From Chromera velia (Eukaryota; Sar; Chromeraceae), in NCBI GenBank assembly GCA_018398765.1, contig JAHBMJ010000825.1, positions 1 through 40,037 on the forward strand: 40,037 bases of DNA, read 5' to 3'. Position numbers and translations under genes: made by a program. The notes under the pieces were generated by a model that had not been told where the DNA came from, searched no databases, and saw nothing but the letters and a program-made list of their open reading frames with translations. This document shows positions 30,792 to 40,037 of the stretch, one piece after another (the first letter of the stretch is position 1; each line of letters opens with the position of its first letter).

Positions 30792-30932
30792 TTATTGAAT
30801 TTGCATTTTGACCGTGGTCACCTTCTCGTCTTCCTCCCTCAACTGGCGGACTAAGTCTCCGTCTCCCCCCCGTCCCCCCCAGGACCTCTCGGCCAAGTAC
30901 GCCTCGATGTCCTCTTCTGATTTTCTGAGGAC
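30792..30932 (-). CDS. Putative terminal exon, unknown gene
   Basis: After a good acceptor (GAATGCAG), an exon of 47 codons in phase 0 reads VLRKSEEDIEAYLAERSW, a Gly/Arg/Asp stretch, then LVRQLREEDEKVTTVKMQIQ and a TAA. It is amphipathic and charged, as in a coiled coil. The start of this exon (VLGKSEEDID) is repeated at about 31885-31853 on the same strand but is cut short there by TAA. Upstream exons are not identified, although the small gene at 32695-34660 lies on the same strand. Confidence 0.35.
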   Translation of the reverse strand, partial: VLRKSEEDIEAYLAERSWGGRGGDGDLVRQLREEDEKVTTVKMQIQ

Positions 30933-31660
30933 CTGCATTCATCAAGTCACGAAGTGGGAGGGCATCCACAAACCGAGGAACTGAAGACTAACCATATCAC
31001 GAAGAGAGGTCGAACCATATCTGAATGGACCCGAATGCATGAACAACACTACCCAGTTATCCAACGAACTTCTTCCTCAGTTCATGCGGCGATCATTCGG
31101 AACTCGCACCTGCAACTAAAGGTTTATATTTGCATGCATACCCGCGTGAGACATTATTTCCATTTCCCCGACAAACGCAAAAACGGACTCACAGAAGCAC
31201 GCACCAACACAACCAACGAGCATCAACGAGCAGTGCCACCAAGATCCAACCAACAACGCACACTCAAGAAACCAATGCATCGCCGTGCAAAGACAGATCG
31301 TTACGGAGGCGACGCACACACGGTGGACTACAGAAGTCTGTACGCACACATCCCGCACGGCCCACCGTCACCGATACGGGCAGGCCAGACAGCGACCCTT
31401 CACTTGAGGCTTGTTGAGCCGTCCGAACTCACTGCAATGCAACGGCGCTAGACCGACTCTGTGCCTACTCAGTTGCTCAGAAGAGGTGGCCCCCTGCGCA
31501 AGCAAGCAGACAGTCCTTCCGGAAGATCAGACAGCTAGACGGTCCATCAAATAGTCCCATGGAGGCACCGCAAGAGCGGACTCAGCTGCAATAACAAAAA
31601 GGGAGAGCGAAAAGCACACGTAAGCAGACATTCAGTCGAAAATAAAAGAGGACCCACAGT
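30904..31660. repeat. Tandem duplication, unit 1
   Basis: Begins TCGATGTCCTCTTCTGA and matches unit 2 (31857-32590) in order over its length. Strongly conserved blocks include CTGAAGACTAACCATAT, ATGCATCGCCGTGC, TGTACGCACACATCCCGC and the CAGCTGCA stretch near the end. Identity between blocks is much lower, so the duplication is old. Confidence 0.6.
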
Positions 31661-31856
31661 TTTTTTTGGTGGCCATCTTTCTTGGCGTGCTTGTTTGTAG
31701 ATCTTATTCGAAAGAAACCTCGCAGAAAACCTCGAAGATGCCGTGGTTGTACAGCCATTTTCCGCCCACAACTCCCCATGGTGCGACAGTCCCGAAGAAC
31801 CCTGCACATTCAATCCAATTTATTGTTCGCAGGCAAAGGAGGCAAACCGTTAAGTA

Positions 31857-32590
31857 TCGATGTCCTCTTCTGATTTTCCGAGGACCTGCATGCATCAAGT
31901 CATGCAGTGGAAGGGCATCCACAAACGGAGGAACTGAAGACTAACCATATTATGAAGAAAAACCAGGAAATGCGTTGTTGAAGTTAGCCCTCCGAGTCAA
32001 CACTTGCGCCTGCAACAAAATTTTCATGTGCATTCTCATGTGAGCCACGACACTCTCAGTTTCTTTCGAATGCACTCAAAAACTCCGACAAAGAGACGCA
32101 ACCACGCCAACGCATTCCGCACAGCCAGACAGCACACACTAGAGACAGATCGAATTCAAACGCACCAATTCGCACCTACAAAGGCAGCCACACACCGATA
32201 CACATGCATCGCCGTGCGAAGACGGATACTAACGGAGGCGGTGCTCACCCGAGGAGGGCTGCAGCATGCCTGTACGCACACATCCCGCTCGGCCCACAAA
32301 CACCGAAACGGGCAGACCATACAGCGACCCGACACACGTGGCTCGTAGATCCGTCCGCTTTCACCGCAACGCAACGACGCTAGACCTACTGTGTGCCCGC
32401 TCAAATGCTCAGAAGAGGCGGCCCCTCTGTTCAAAAGATCAGACACGAATTCCAGAAGCGTAACCACGCCGTGGAACGAAAGAAGAGCTCATTGAAGCAT
32501 CAACTGGACAGACCGAGCTGCAGCAACAGAAAGGGAAGAGCGAAACCGCACGTAACGAGAAATTCATTTGGACAGAGGAAAGACCCACCG
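31857..32590. repeat. Tandem duplication, unit 2
   Basis: Second copy of 30904-31660. Conserved blocks keep their order and spacing with indels. The terminal exon at the left of unit 1 is truncated here. Just right of it, minus-strand frames read LFVNNNCPYQVWLVEDLEEE (near 32670-32610). The matching position beyond unit 1 reads GGKWLYNHGIFEVFCEVSFE (near 31775-31710), so the duplication may have carried an exon. Confidence 0.55.
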
Positions 32591-32694
32591 ATTCCTTCTG
32601 GGAAGATTTGCCGTCGCGGTTCCTCTTCCAGATCCTCGACGAGCCAAACCTGGTAGGGGCAGTTGTTGTTCACGAAAAGTGACTGTCCTGGAAG

Positions 32695-34660
32695 TCACGA
32701 TCGATCCTGCACAAAATCAGATCCAAGACAAAAGTTTGCAGGCATCGTCAAGTTCGAGTTGTACAAAAAGCCGCACGCGGCCCTGAGACCGAAAAAGGAA
32801 GAAACAGCAGATACCACGGCAGCCAGCGACATTGTAAGGCTAAAAGCAAAGGTACAGGATGAGAGAATCAACGATACAGGGACAGACAAAACGCTCGATC
32901 GGTCAAGAAATGTGCGAAGTCAGTGCCGGAAGGAGGGCCGCCAGGACTCACAGAAAAAAGACAGAGAGGCAAACGGAAACACAGAGAGGTGTATTGCACT
33001 GCATGCCACGTGACAATGCCCTGGCTGTAGTGCAGGCACGAGTTTCTGTTCAAATTTTTAACATCTCGAAAATGGAAAGTTGGCTTGAGAAAAAGAAAAG
33101 TAGAAAGAGGGAAAGCGAGAAAAGGAGAAAGTGGTCGATAACGATGAAGACAGGAAGAATGAGTCATAAAATTTGAATAGATTCAATACTGTTGGCGCAT
33201 ACGCAGATCATTGGAAAGAAAGCAAACACATCTGGCCTCACCTCTGTGTTGAGGGCGATCTGTTTGGCCATTGCGCGGCGCTTGAACTCGACCCATCGCC
33301 AGTGTCCGTTGAATTTCCGCTTGTAGATTGTATTGAATTGAACAGAACGCTGAATTGCATGGGGGCCGCCCGAGTGCAGCTAGCGGTGGCCTGATTCGAT
33401 CAGTTTGGTTAAATTCAGGATCCAAGGAGGGAGGCTCCACGCGCTTGATCATGTACCTACTGTGCTGCACCTTCTCCCCTTCAGGGGTTTCCTTCCCCTT
33501 TGGGCCCTTCTGACATTCCTTGAAGAAGTCAAAGTGACAATTGTTCCTGCACACACACCATGCAAGAGGGTGCACGCGTAAACATCCAAACTCGAAGCAT
33601 AGAGGGAGACTCGCACAAGCGGCAGCGTACACATGTGCGTGTGCGTGTGCACTGTGTGCAGAACTGAAGGCATGCATCCCAGTCAGTTGAGGCCGAGCAT
33701 TAGCAATGTTCCCACGGCATCGCCTCATGAGATCATGCGTGAGCATACAGCAGAAACATGCACGCTGTGAAAACATGCACTATCGCTCTGCTTTCACGGC
33801 ACAGGCAACTGAAGCAAACAAGTGGACTCGGAAACTATCGTTCCCCAGTCCAGAGCCAGAACAGCACCCCGGACTTTCCATCGTCCGGAGTGTTGTTGTT
33901 ACGCTCAGGAGCGTTCCAACTCCTCAACGCGCGGCCCGAACGACAATATTCCAGGCTTTCCATCACCCACAATATTGCCGTAACATTCAGGAGCATTCCA
34001 ACCTCCTCAATGCTTGGCCTTACAGCACTCCGGGCTTTCCATCACCCGGAATGTTGCAATGCTGCTCAACGCCACCCCCGCAAACATCGCTGCATGAAGG
34101 TGTGCCGCCCATTCTCAAAGTTGGCGCGTGAAATCGCACTAAAGTGAATCACGCACTGATGGGTATGCATGAATCAGTTTTTGCACACATGCATCTCACG
34201 CCCTCCCCCCGTCTACTGACTCGTCAGAGGGTTGGCCCACCAGACCCTCGAGCCTCCTGATGGCTTGTCCCGGACTTTCCTGCGGATGGGCCTGGTAAGG
34301 TGACGCACGTGCGACAAGGGGACCTCTTCCGGGGGAAGACCGACGTGACCTGCAAGGAGATATATACATACATCTGTGCAAGCAAAGAAGCAGACGGTAC
34401 GTTCTATTCCCTTCCTCGTAAAAGTCATAGTCAAATTTAATGTGTTGTTTGTTTTTTTCCGAACTGAAGTTGAGAGGAGGAATCGAACACCACTTTAGGA
34501 AGGGCGCCAGAGAGATCTGTTGGACCCCAAAATGCACTCAGGTGACTGACTGGTTCGGTGGAAGGGTCATAAAAGTGACCTGTGCTGCGTTCTACACAAA
34601 GTTGTGTGCATGCACAGGACCTGGTTGCACCTGCGGTTGCTGTTGCGGGTTTGGTTCCAT
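32695..34660 (-). CDS. Small four-exon gene, about 135 aa, unknown function
   Basis: Exons on the minus strand: 34660-34621, 34349-34217, 33546-33457, 32839-32695. All junction phases agree and total 408 nt including TGA. The protein begins MEPNPQQQPQVQP and continues GLPPEEVPLSHVRHLTRPIR and SRVWWANPLTSQ. Exon 3 has CHFDFFKEC (two Cys seven residues apart) then QKGPKGKETPEGEKVQ. Exon 4 has one hydrophobic stretch (LAAVVSAVSSFFGLRAACGF). The Cys pair recalls small mitochondrial intermembrane proteins, but spacing and a second pair do not fit a CHCH domain. Exons 1-3 are better supported than exon 4. Confidence 0.42.
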
Positions 34661-34921
34661 GGTTTTTCAGTGGCTGCAGAGTTTTCTCCAAGGGCAAGGA
34701 GCAAACGTGCAATGCTTTTCTGTAGCAATGTCTGCTTCTTTGTGTCCACACATGACAGTAATAGATTGATCGAGGAGCAACAGCCGTATAGCTATGTAGA
34801 AGGGCACAAGTATGTACGTACGTGTATATAGAGATTCACTGATTTTAAAATTTAAATGTGCAAGTCAAGACGCGCGAAAGTAGTTGGCAGAGCGGATCGC
34901 CCCGGCCAGCTTTAATTTAAA

Positions 34922-35246
34922 ATTGTTCCGCTTTTTGAATGGAAGGCTTCGACATGTCTCCTGGGCCTCGGCATGGAGCGTGCATGCATACATGCAGTCT
35001 CTTCTTCTGTTCAGCATTCTGTTCCACTTTTCTTATGTACTGAACACACTTGGATAATGAACACTAGTGTACCGCTCATAAAAAGAAGACTAGAATCGTG
35101 ATTCTAATCATTTATCTGTTTGAGCCCGTAGTTTTTTTAAAAAAAATATCTATATTCAACGACCTTGAATCTGTCTCTTTTCTTTTTGCTTAGCGGGGGG
35201 CGCCTCCCCGATACTCTAACCAAAAACGGAATAAAGCGGAACAAAT
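34922..35246. repeat. Inverted repeat, possible MITE
   Basis: TTGTTCCGCTTT near 34922-34934 is the reverse complement of AAAGCGGAACAA near 35234-35245, with partial agreement of the neighbouring AATTTAA-type sequence. The 300-bp spacing and AT-rich non-coding interior fit a miniature DNA transposon. No target duplication was confirmed. Confidence 0.3.
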
Positions 35247-35613
35247 TAATGCTGAGGGGATGCGGATATCGGCTCAGTGCATGCATGGTGGTGTTACTAC
35301 CATGTTAGATACTAAGCCCTGCACTAGCTAAATAAAAAAAGAAAGAAAAAAAAAAGTTTTGCTAATTTTTTATTTTTTTATAAATTTTATTTATTTATCC
35401 ACTAAACAACAGTTGTTTTTCATGCAACGCTCCCTGCAACACTCATACAACATCTAAACAACCTCCCTGAACCTAAGTGCCACTTAAAAAAATATAATCA
35501 AGATGATCTCTATCTGCAGCATCATTTTTCAAGAGACTGTCCACGCTTAGCTGTGGCTTAGACAGTTAAAACACCGTCCAGATATGCGGTTTTGGCTTTT
35601 AAGACACCGTAAA

Positions 35614-35632
35614 TGATCCGCGCCTGCGGCGC
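35614..35632. repeat. GC-rich hairpin in AT-rich DNA
   Basis: TCCGCGCC and GGCGCGGA pair perfectly around TGC. It is followed by ACTTTTAAGC, and two neighbouring segments (near 35585 and 35655) also join a GCGG motif to TTTTAAG. The AT-rich surroundings (35330-35700) have no coding frame. Such GC clusters are common in organellar DNA, so an organelle-derived insertion is one possibility. Confidence 0.35.
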
Positions 35633-36109
35633 GGACTTTTAAGCTTATCTAAAAATGCGGCTTGAACTTTTAAGTGGTATGGTCTATCCATTGGCTTGCA
35701 AAGATCGACGTAATACTACGATTAATTGGCATGCTGATTTCGAGCTATTAATGTTTAGCTCGGCGTGTATGCGAAGCGTCAGTCTCCGATGGTTTTTCAC
35801 ATGCATACGTTTTTTGTATGTCGTGTAATTAGTATGTATTCGATAAATTCCAATTGAATCAGACAGCAGTCTGTTGGATTGTACTGGATTATAGTAGATT
35901 GACCGTGTGCTCCTACCGACACATTTGTGCACAGACAACATAGGATCTCAGCTGTTGGAAGAGACTTTCAATTTCCTAGAATCTCCATTATAGATTCTTT
36001 TTCCGGGTCGGCTCCTTGCCTTGAACCTTGGAATTCTATAGACCGTCACGTGCATGCAGTGAGGTCCAGTCTCTCTGCTGTCCCTGTAGACTGATTCTTA
36101 GGCACTTGA

Positions 36110-37729
36110 GGGACTCAGAGATGTACAAGTCAAGTCAAAGAACGGCTCGGTCAGGTGGAAGTGGAAGAGGTGCCCCCGGATACGGGGAGAATGGTTGAGC
36201 CAAGGAAGAGGATTCCAGATAGAATGGTTGTGAAACCATATCTGCTGGGTCATGAGCTCAAGGCGGACGAAGTCATCGTCCATACGTTCGACACAGAGAA
36301 GACGGGAATAACAGAATGGGTCCTGGTGAAGATGAGGGTGGCAGACGCTGCGAATTTGAAAGCCATGAACAAGGATGCCTTCGAGTCCTCTATGAAGGTG
36401 GAGGTAATGAATAAACAGGCATACGATAGACTGATCGTGCCGTCGAGGAAAATGAAGAAGGGGGAAGAGATAAACGAAAAGGCACATATCGGAATGATGG
36501 AGGTGAAGGAAGCGTATGATGAGATGGTGGAGGGGATGTTGATGCCAATGCTTCAGATGCCGCTCGACGGGGTGTTCTCAAAATCCAGAAGGGAGTATAT
36601 GATGATGCAGAAGGGAATGGAATACAGAGAATATAACTGGAGGCTGACGAACAAAGTGAGAAGTGAGGGGGCTGCATACATTGACGCACACCTGGCCACT
36701 GAACATATAGCTGCCAGAGCGGGGGCATAGGTAGATGTGGCGAGTGAAATGTTGTGCTCAGTGGCGGAGATGGTGAAAGAGCATGGAGTCATGGAAATTC
36801 ATGAGCGGGTTGTTTGTCTTCAGGAAGAGATGAAGAAAACCCGGAAAGGAGGGAGGAGTGGGCCGATGGGTGGGAAACACTCTATGTACCCGACCTGTGA
36901 CATCCAATCAGGGGGGATCACAGTTAAGGATGTAGATGTAGATGGCCCTGGGGTGACAGAGAAGGGGATTCCGAACACAGGGGTCACCGTGGATGTACGC
37001 CAGACTGGGGGGGGTGGAATGGTGAACAGAGGGATGAATGATGGGAAGAAGGGGGATGGAGGAATTAGTCTGATGGTGCCTAACGGAAGGCCGAGAGTGA
37101 ACGGTAATACAGGGGCGAACGGGGTGGGGGGAGGAGGGATGCAGGATAGCTTTGGGAGGCAGACAGGGACAGGGTCACCTAAGCGAGTGAGGCAGGTAAC
37201 GCATTCCTCGGAGGGGAAGCAGGGGAACACAGACTCGGGGTTCGTGACCCCAAGATCCATGAAGGAGAGAGAGGGGGAGGGTCAGCAGATGCGAAAGAGA
37301 GCTGTAACGCCCTTCAGACCGTCGTCTGCCGGGAAGGACAGGCCCATAATGAATGAAATGCAAATCTTCCCCCCAAATGTGCCGATGGTAGGTGGGAGGA
37401 TCGCATACGAGACACTGGTCGACCTTCCGGTGTATCGACAACCAAAGAATGGAGGTCTAGGGGGGAAACTCTGGTAAGAATATATAGATAATGCCAGACT
37501 GATAGTGTTTGTCATGTGCAGTGAAACACGGCGGGGCCAGGTGAGGAGGGAGATGATCTCAGCGCTGAGGGACAGTGCAGTGGACGGGGATCTGGAGGGC
37601 TGTGACCTTCTGAAACTCGTTTATGCTTTCATCATACAGAAGAAGAGGGTTGAGGCTCTCTGTCTGCAGCAGGAGAAGGAAGGAGAGGGGGGGAAGGGAA
37701 TGGGAGGTCGCCAGGTGGGACCTGAGTGA
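36110..37729 (+). pseudogene. First ORF of the right-end retroelement, one frame with two stops
   Basis: One frame runs from about 36110 (first ATG 36191) to TGA at 37727, broken only by TAG at 36728 and TAA at 37475. The first 180 codons are Met-, Lys- and Glu-rich and helical (for example EWVLVKMRVADAANLKAMNK). The middle is Gly-rich with few hydrophobics. The last part reads RREMISALRDSAVDGDLEG and YAFIIQKKRVEALCLQQE. No known domain. It lies 70 bp upstream of the GIY-YIG/RT frame and on the same strand, so it is most simply ORF1 of that element, but it might be a separate gene. The stops could each be a changed Gln codon. Confidence 0.45.
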
Positions 37730-37801
37730 CTAGGGACTCAAGAGCATATCGGGAGGAGCAGTGGTCAGTTGAATGTTTAAATTAATTTTGATTCTTTTTT
37801 T

Positions 37802-40037
37802 TTGTTGTCTTTGTCTGATGAATTGCATGAGAAAGTGAGGGAACTGGTTGGAGTGATTGGGAAGGATACAGAGAATGGAAGGGGTTTTGGCAGGGAAAAT
37901 GTGAGAGAGAAAGTGGAGTCTGACCTTGATCGTCTTTCCCTCAGATTGGCTGGGGTGCAGATGTTTGTTGCATCCCTCCATGTGCACGCAGTTCAAGCCT
38001 GTCCTGTTTGCACATTGGAGATTCACAGATGCGATTGCCTATTGACGATGGTTCTTGTTATTCAGACAACACAGCCACCTTCATACACTCTCCATGTTAT
38101 GCCTGCGTCCCCTGAGGATGTGATGAATCCTTCTTGCAAGCTTCGGACTGTCTTTAAGAGAGGGTTTGGTCAGAAATGTTTGAGGAGACTTATATATTCC
38201 CATTCGCTGGCTGCTTCTACATGGTTAGGTCTGTCTGATACAAAATATTCTTCCTTTCTGAGAGAGGTCAAGGATGCTTGTGCGGGGGTGGGAGAGGATG
38301 CATCATGGTGGGACAAAGGAGTAATATATTTGATTTGGTCACGATGGAAAAGAGGCTTTTATATTGGAAATACCGTTGGTAGGGCGCTTGATCGGTTCTT
38401 TCAGCACCTCACGAGTGCATTAAAACCACGTCGCGTTGGAAAGAAATGTAATAAGACGGGTCGTGGGTATGCACATCGCTTCTATTCTGTTTTGTCTGCT
38501 GATGCTTTCAGACACGGCCTCTTTTGTTATCCTCCCTATTGCAAGGATTGAGGGTGGTCAGATGAATTTGCGCATGATGGAATACTTATGTATTCGTGCA
38601 TACAAACCTACATGGAATACAGTTGGTGTGTTGAGGAGATTCAAGAATGACCCGGTGCGTAATCTGAGGGACCCTAATAAAAGGGATGTTCACTTAATTG
38701 CGTGCAGGTATAGTGACAGGGTCTCAAGTCTGAGGAGGAGACTTGAATCTTCTGTTTACATGTCGAAGTTGGCAGGAAGAGTTGATAAAGGGGGCATTTT
38801 CCAATCTCACTCCCTTTTCCTCTATAGGGTCACTGGCGAAGAGGGTGTGGGGGCGAAGAGAGGGGAAGGGGACGTGATTTCTCTTTTTCATGCACGACTG
38901 TTGACTGCATTGTTCAAAAAGGTCCTTCTTGATTCGTTTCTTCGTTCATTTGATGCGACGAAGAATGATTTGAGTGCATGTATGTGCATAGTGCCCAGGG
39001 GTGGGATTCTTGGGGGAGGGAGGGCAACTTTTGACTTGAATGTGAGTCGACTTTGCTCAGAGGGGAGCTGATTACGATTCGGGTGCCCCTCGCTGACTTG
39101 TCTTTTTTCCGATCTTTTTATTTTACCATGTTTGAGGAGATAAGGAAAACTGTGTCTCCATTGTCAAACGTGAGGCTTCGCCTTCTTCCTACAAAGCTGA
39201 CTGATCTCCAACAGACTTTGGACAATACATATGGGATTTGTAGGGAAGGAGGAGGGGGTGAAGGTTCTTGTTGTGGATCGTCATATCGTTGTAGAGAGAT
39301 TGCGGAATTATTTGATCTTCCTTTGCTTGATGGTCATGTGTGTTGTTTACTGTCTGCGTCTTCCTCTCTTAGATCTTTCTTCTCTCTTCCTCCTCACTTT
39401 TCTTCCAAGGCGAAATTATGGCCTAACACTGGTGTATGGAATGTTGTCTCGAAGGGTATTAAGTCTTTCCTCCATTCTGTTCTCACTTCTGATGGTGGCA
39501 CTCGGGACAGGGTTGGTCTAGGAAGGACAATGGGAAGGGAGAGGGGGAGGGAGAATACAAGAGGCAGGTCAATGAAAGGGGTCTTGTCTCCTGCAATGAT
39601 TGCCGACCTTCGGGAGCGGTGGGTTTCAACGCTTTCGTATGCTCAGGCAAATGAGAAAAGGGCCGGCCATCCCAAGGAAGTCTATAGCAATCAGAAAGTT
39701 ATTGACTGCTCTAGCGGTTGTGCCAGTTGACAAGGCCAGAGGAGATCTGGCTTTTTTGTATAAAGGGAAATACATTGAGGCAGTGGCAAGAGCTTTTCTT
39801 TTTGATTCTTCTTATGGAAGAATTGGGGAGGGTGAGTTTTCTGTTTCTCTGGACCTTCTGGAGAATGGTTTTCCGAATGAAAAGGATACATGGGTGTCTT
39901 TTTTGAATCAGTTCAAGAAATTCGACAGGAAGAAACACCACTTTGGGATTGGGATCCTTTAGGTGAAACGTAAGTCTTGGGGAGTTGAGGGGGAGCTCCC
40001 TGAGTCTTGGTCCTCTTTGAAGTACAGGCCATTGGTA
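37802..40037 (+). mobile_element. Penelope-like retroelement with N-terminal GIY-YIG nuclease (truncated by window end)
   Basis: Frames, in order: 37802 to about 38530, about 38530-39071, 39072 to about 39690, about 39690-39962, so at least three frame changes. A Cys/His cluster (CPVC, then HRCDC; 38000-38038) precedes a GIY-YIG nuclease. The nuclease has GVIYLI (38318), FYIG (38357-38368), Arg and His in VGRALDRFFQHL, and a Glu/Asn end in MMEYLCIRAYKPTWN (38574-38618). A CMC motif lies at 38979-38987. Finally AVVPVDKARGDLAFLYKGKY (39714 on) resembles the first RT block of Penelope-like elements. The catalytic RT motifs should lie beyond the right edge. The GIY-YIG call is firm; the Penelope-like call rests on one RT block. 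Confidence 0.6.
38318..38640 (+). other. GIY-YIG endonuclease domain
   Basis: Core strand GVIY, then FYIG 12 codons later, conserved Arg and His on the following helix, and Glu and Asn in the last helix (reached after a frame change near 38530). GIY-YIG nucleases cut DNA at insertion sites; in Penelope-like elements they nick the target before reverse transcription. Domain length (about 100 residues) is normal. Copy is broken by the frame change. Confidence 0.72.

Noticed and set aside
33457-33546. Cytochrome oxidase 6B or other twin CX9C protein
   Set aside because: The Cys pair in exon 3 is seven residues apart and no second pair with fitting spacing follows.
5425-37729. Alternative genetic code with TAA and TAG read as glutamine
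   Set aside because: Several retroelement frames have TAA or TAG where Gln would fit. The two host genes (about 590 and 800 codons) use CAA and CAG freely and contain no in-frame TAA or TAG. TGA stops also occur in the retroelement frames. Transition-driven decay explains all of these.

Overview
This is a nuclear segment of a eukaryote. There are no operons, and the genes are broken by many GT-AG introns of about 100 to 1000 bp. Intronic and intergenic DNA is full of microsatellites and retroelements. The likeliest host is a microalga or protist of the alveolate (chromerid-like) kind. The argument is indirect: TGCATGCA palindromes cluster between two divergent genes and recur elsewhere, introns end in a strong TGCAG, and the gene content is a plain mix of secretory proteins and retroelements. 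Nothing in the window fixes the species, so this placement is an inference (about 40 %).

Layout. 1-5028: mostly non-coding or decayed. It holds an ORF relic (about 1430-1770), a tRNA-like 3' half on the minus strand, a GGTTAC-rich AT-rich patch, a small two-exon ORF (3213-3918) and a duplicated unknown coding module (4027-4856). 5029-7549: a short non-autonomous LTR retrotransposon with one Gag-like frame broken by three stop codons. 8553-15116 (minus): a 12-exon gene for a secreted protein of about 800 residues that I cannot assign, with repeated beta-sandwich-like modules. 15117-15899: a divergent intergenic region with a remarkable TGCATGCA palindrome cluster. 15900-21990 (plus): a 15-exon gene for a seven-transmembrane GPR180/TMEM145-like (GpcrRhopsn4 family) protein. 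23754-29754: a complete but inactive Ty3/gypsy chromovirus with matching LTRs, Gag, protease, RT, RNase H, integrase and a C-terminal chromodomain. 30792-34660 (minus): a tandem duplication and a small four-exon gene of unknown function. 36110-40037: a retroelement running off the right edge. Its second frame has an N-terminal GIY-YIG nuclease, then a CxC motif, then the start of a Penelope-like reverse transcriptase.

Themes. (1) The GIY-YIG-before-RT order matches the rare permuted Penelope-like elements rather than canonical ones. (2) Both LTR pairs differ almost only by transitions (about 37 transitions to 2 transversions, counted by eye). The coding frames are killed mainly by premature stops rather than frameshifts, which points to a cytosine-deamination or RIP-like process. 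(3) Several 5' splice sites lie inside tandem GTCA repeats, and about half of all inferred donors carry C at position +3.

Exon models were built by hand from reading-frame continuity and splice phases. Both large genes and both small genes close in phase from ATG to stop, which supports them, but none has been checked against transcripts or databases.
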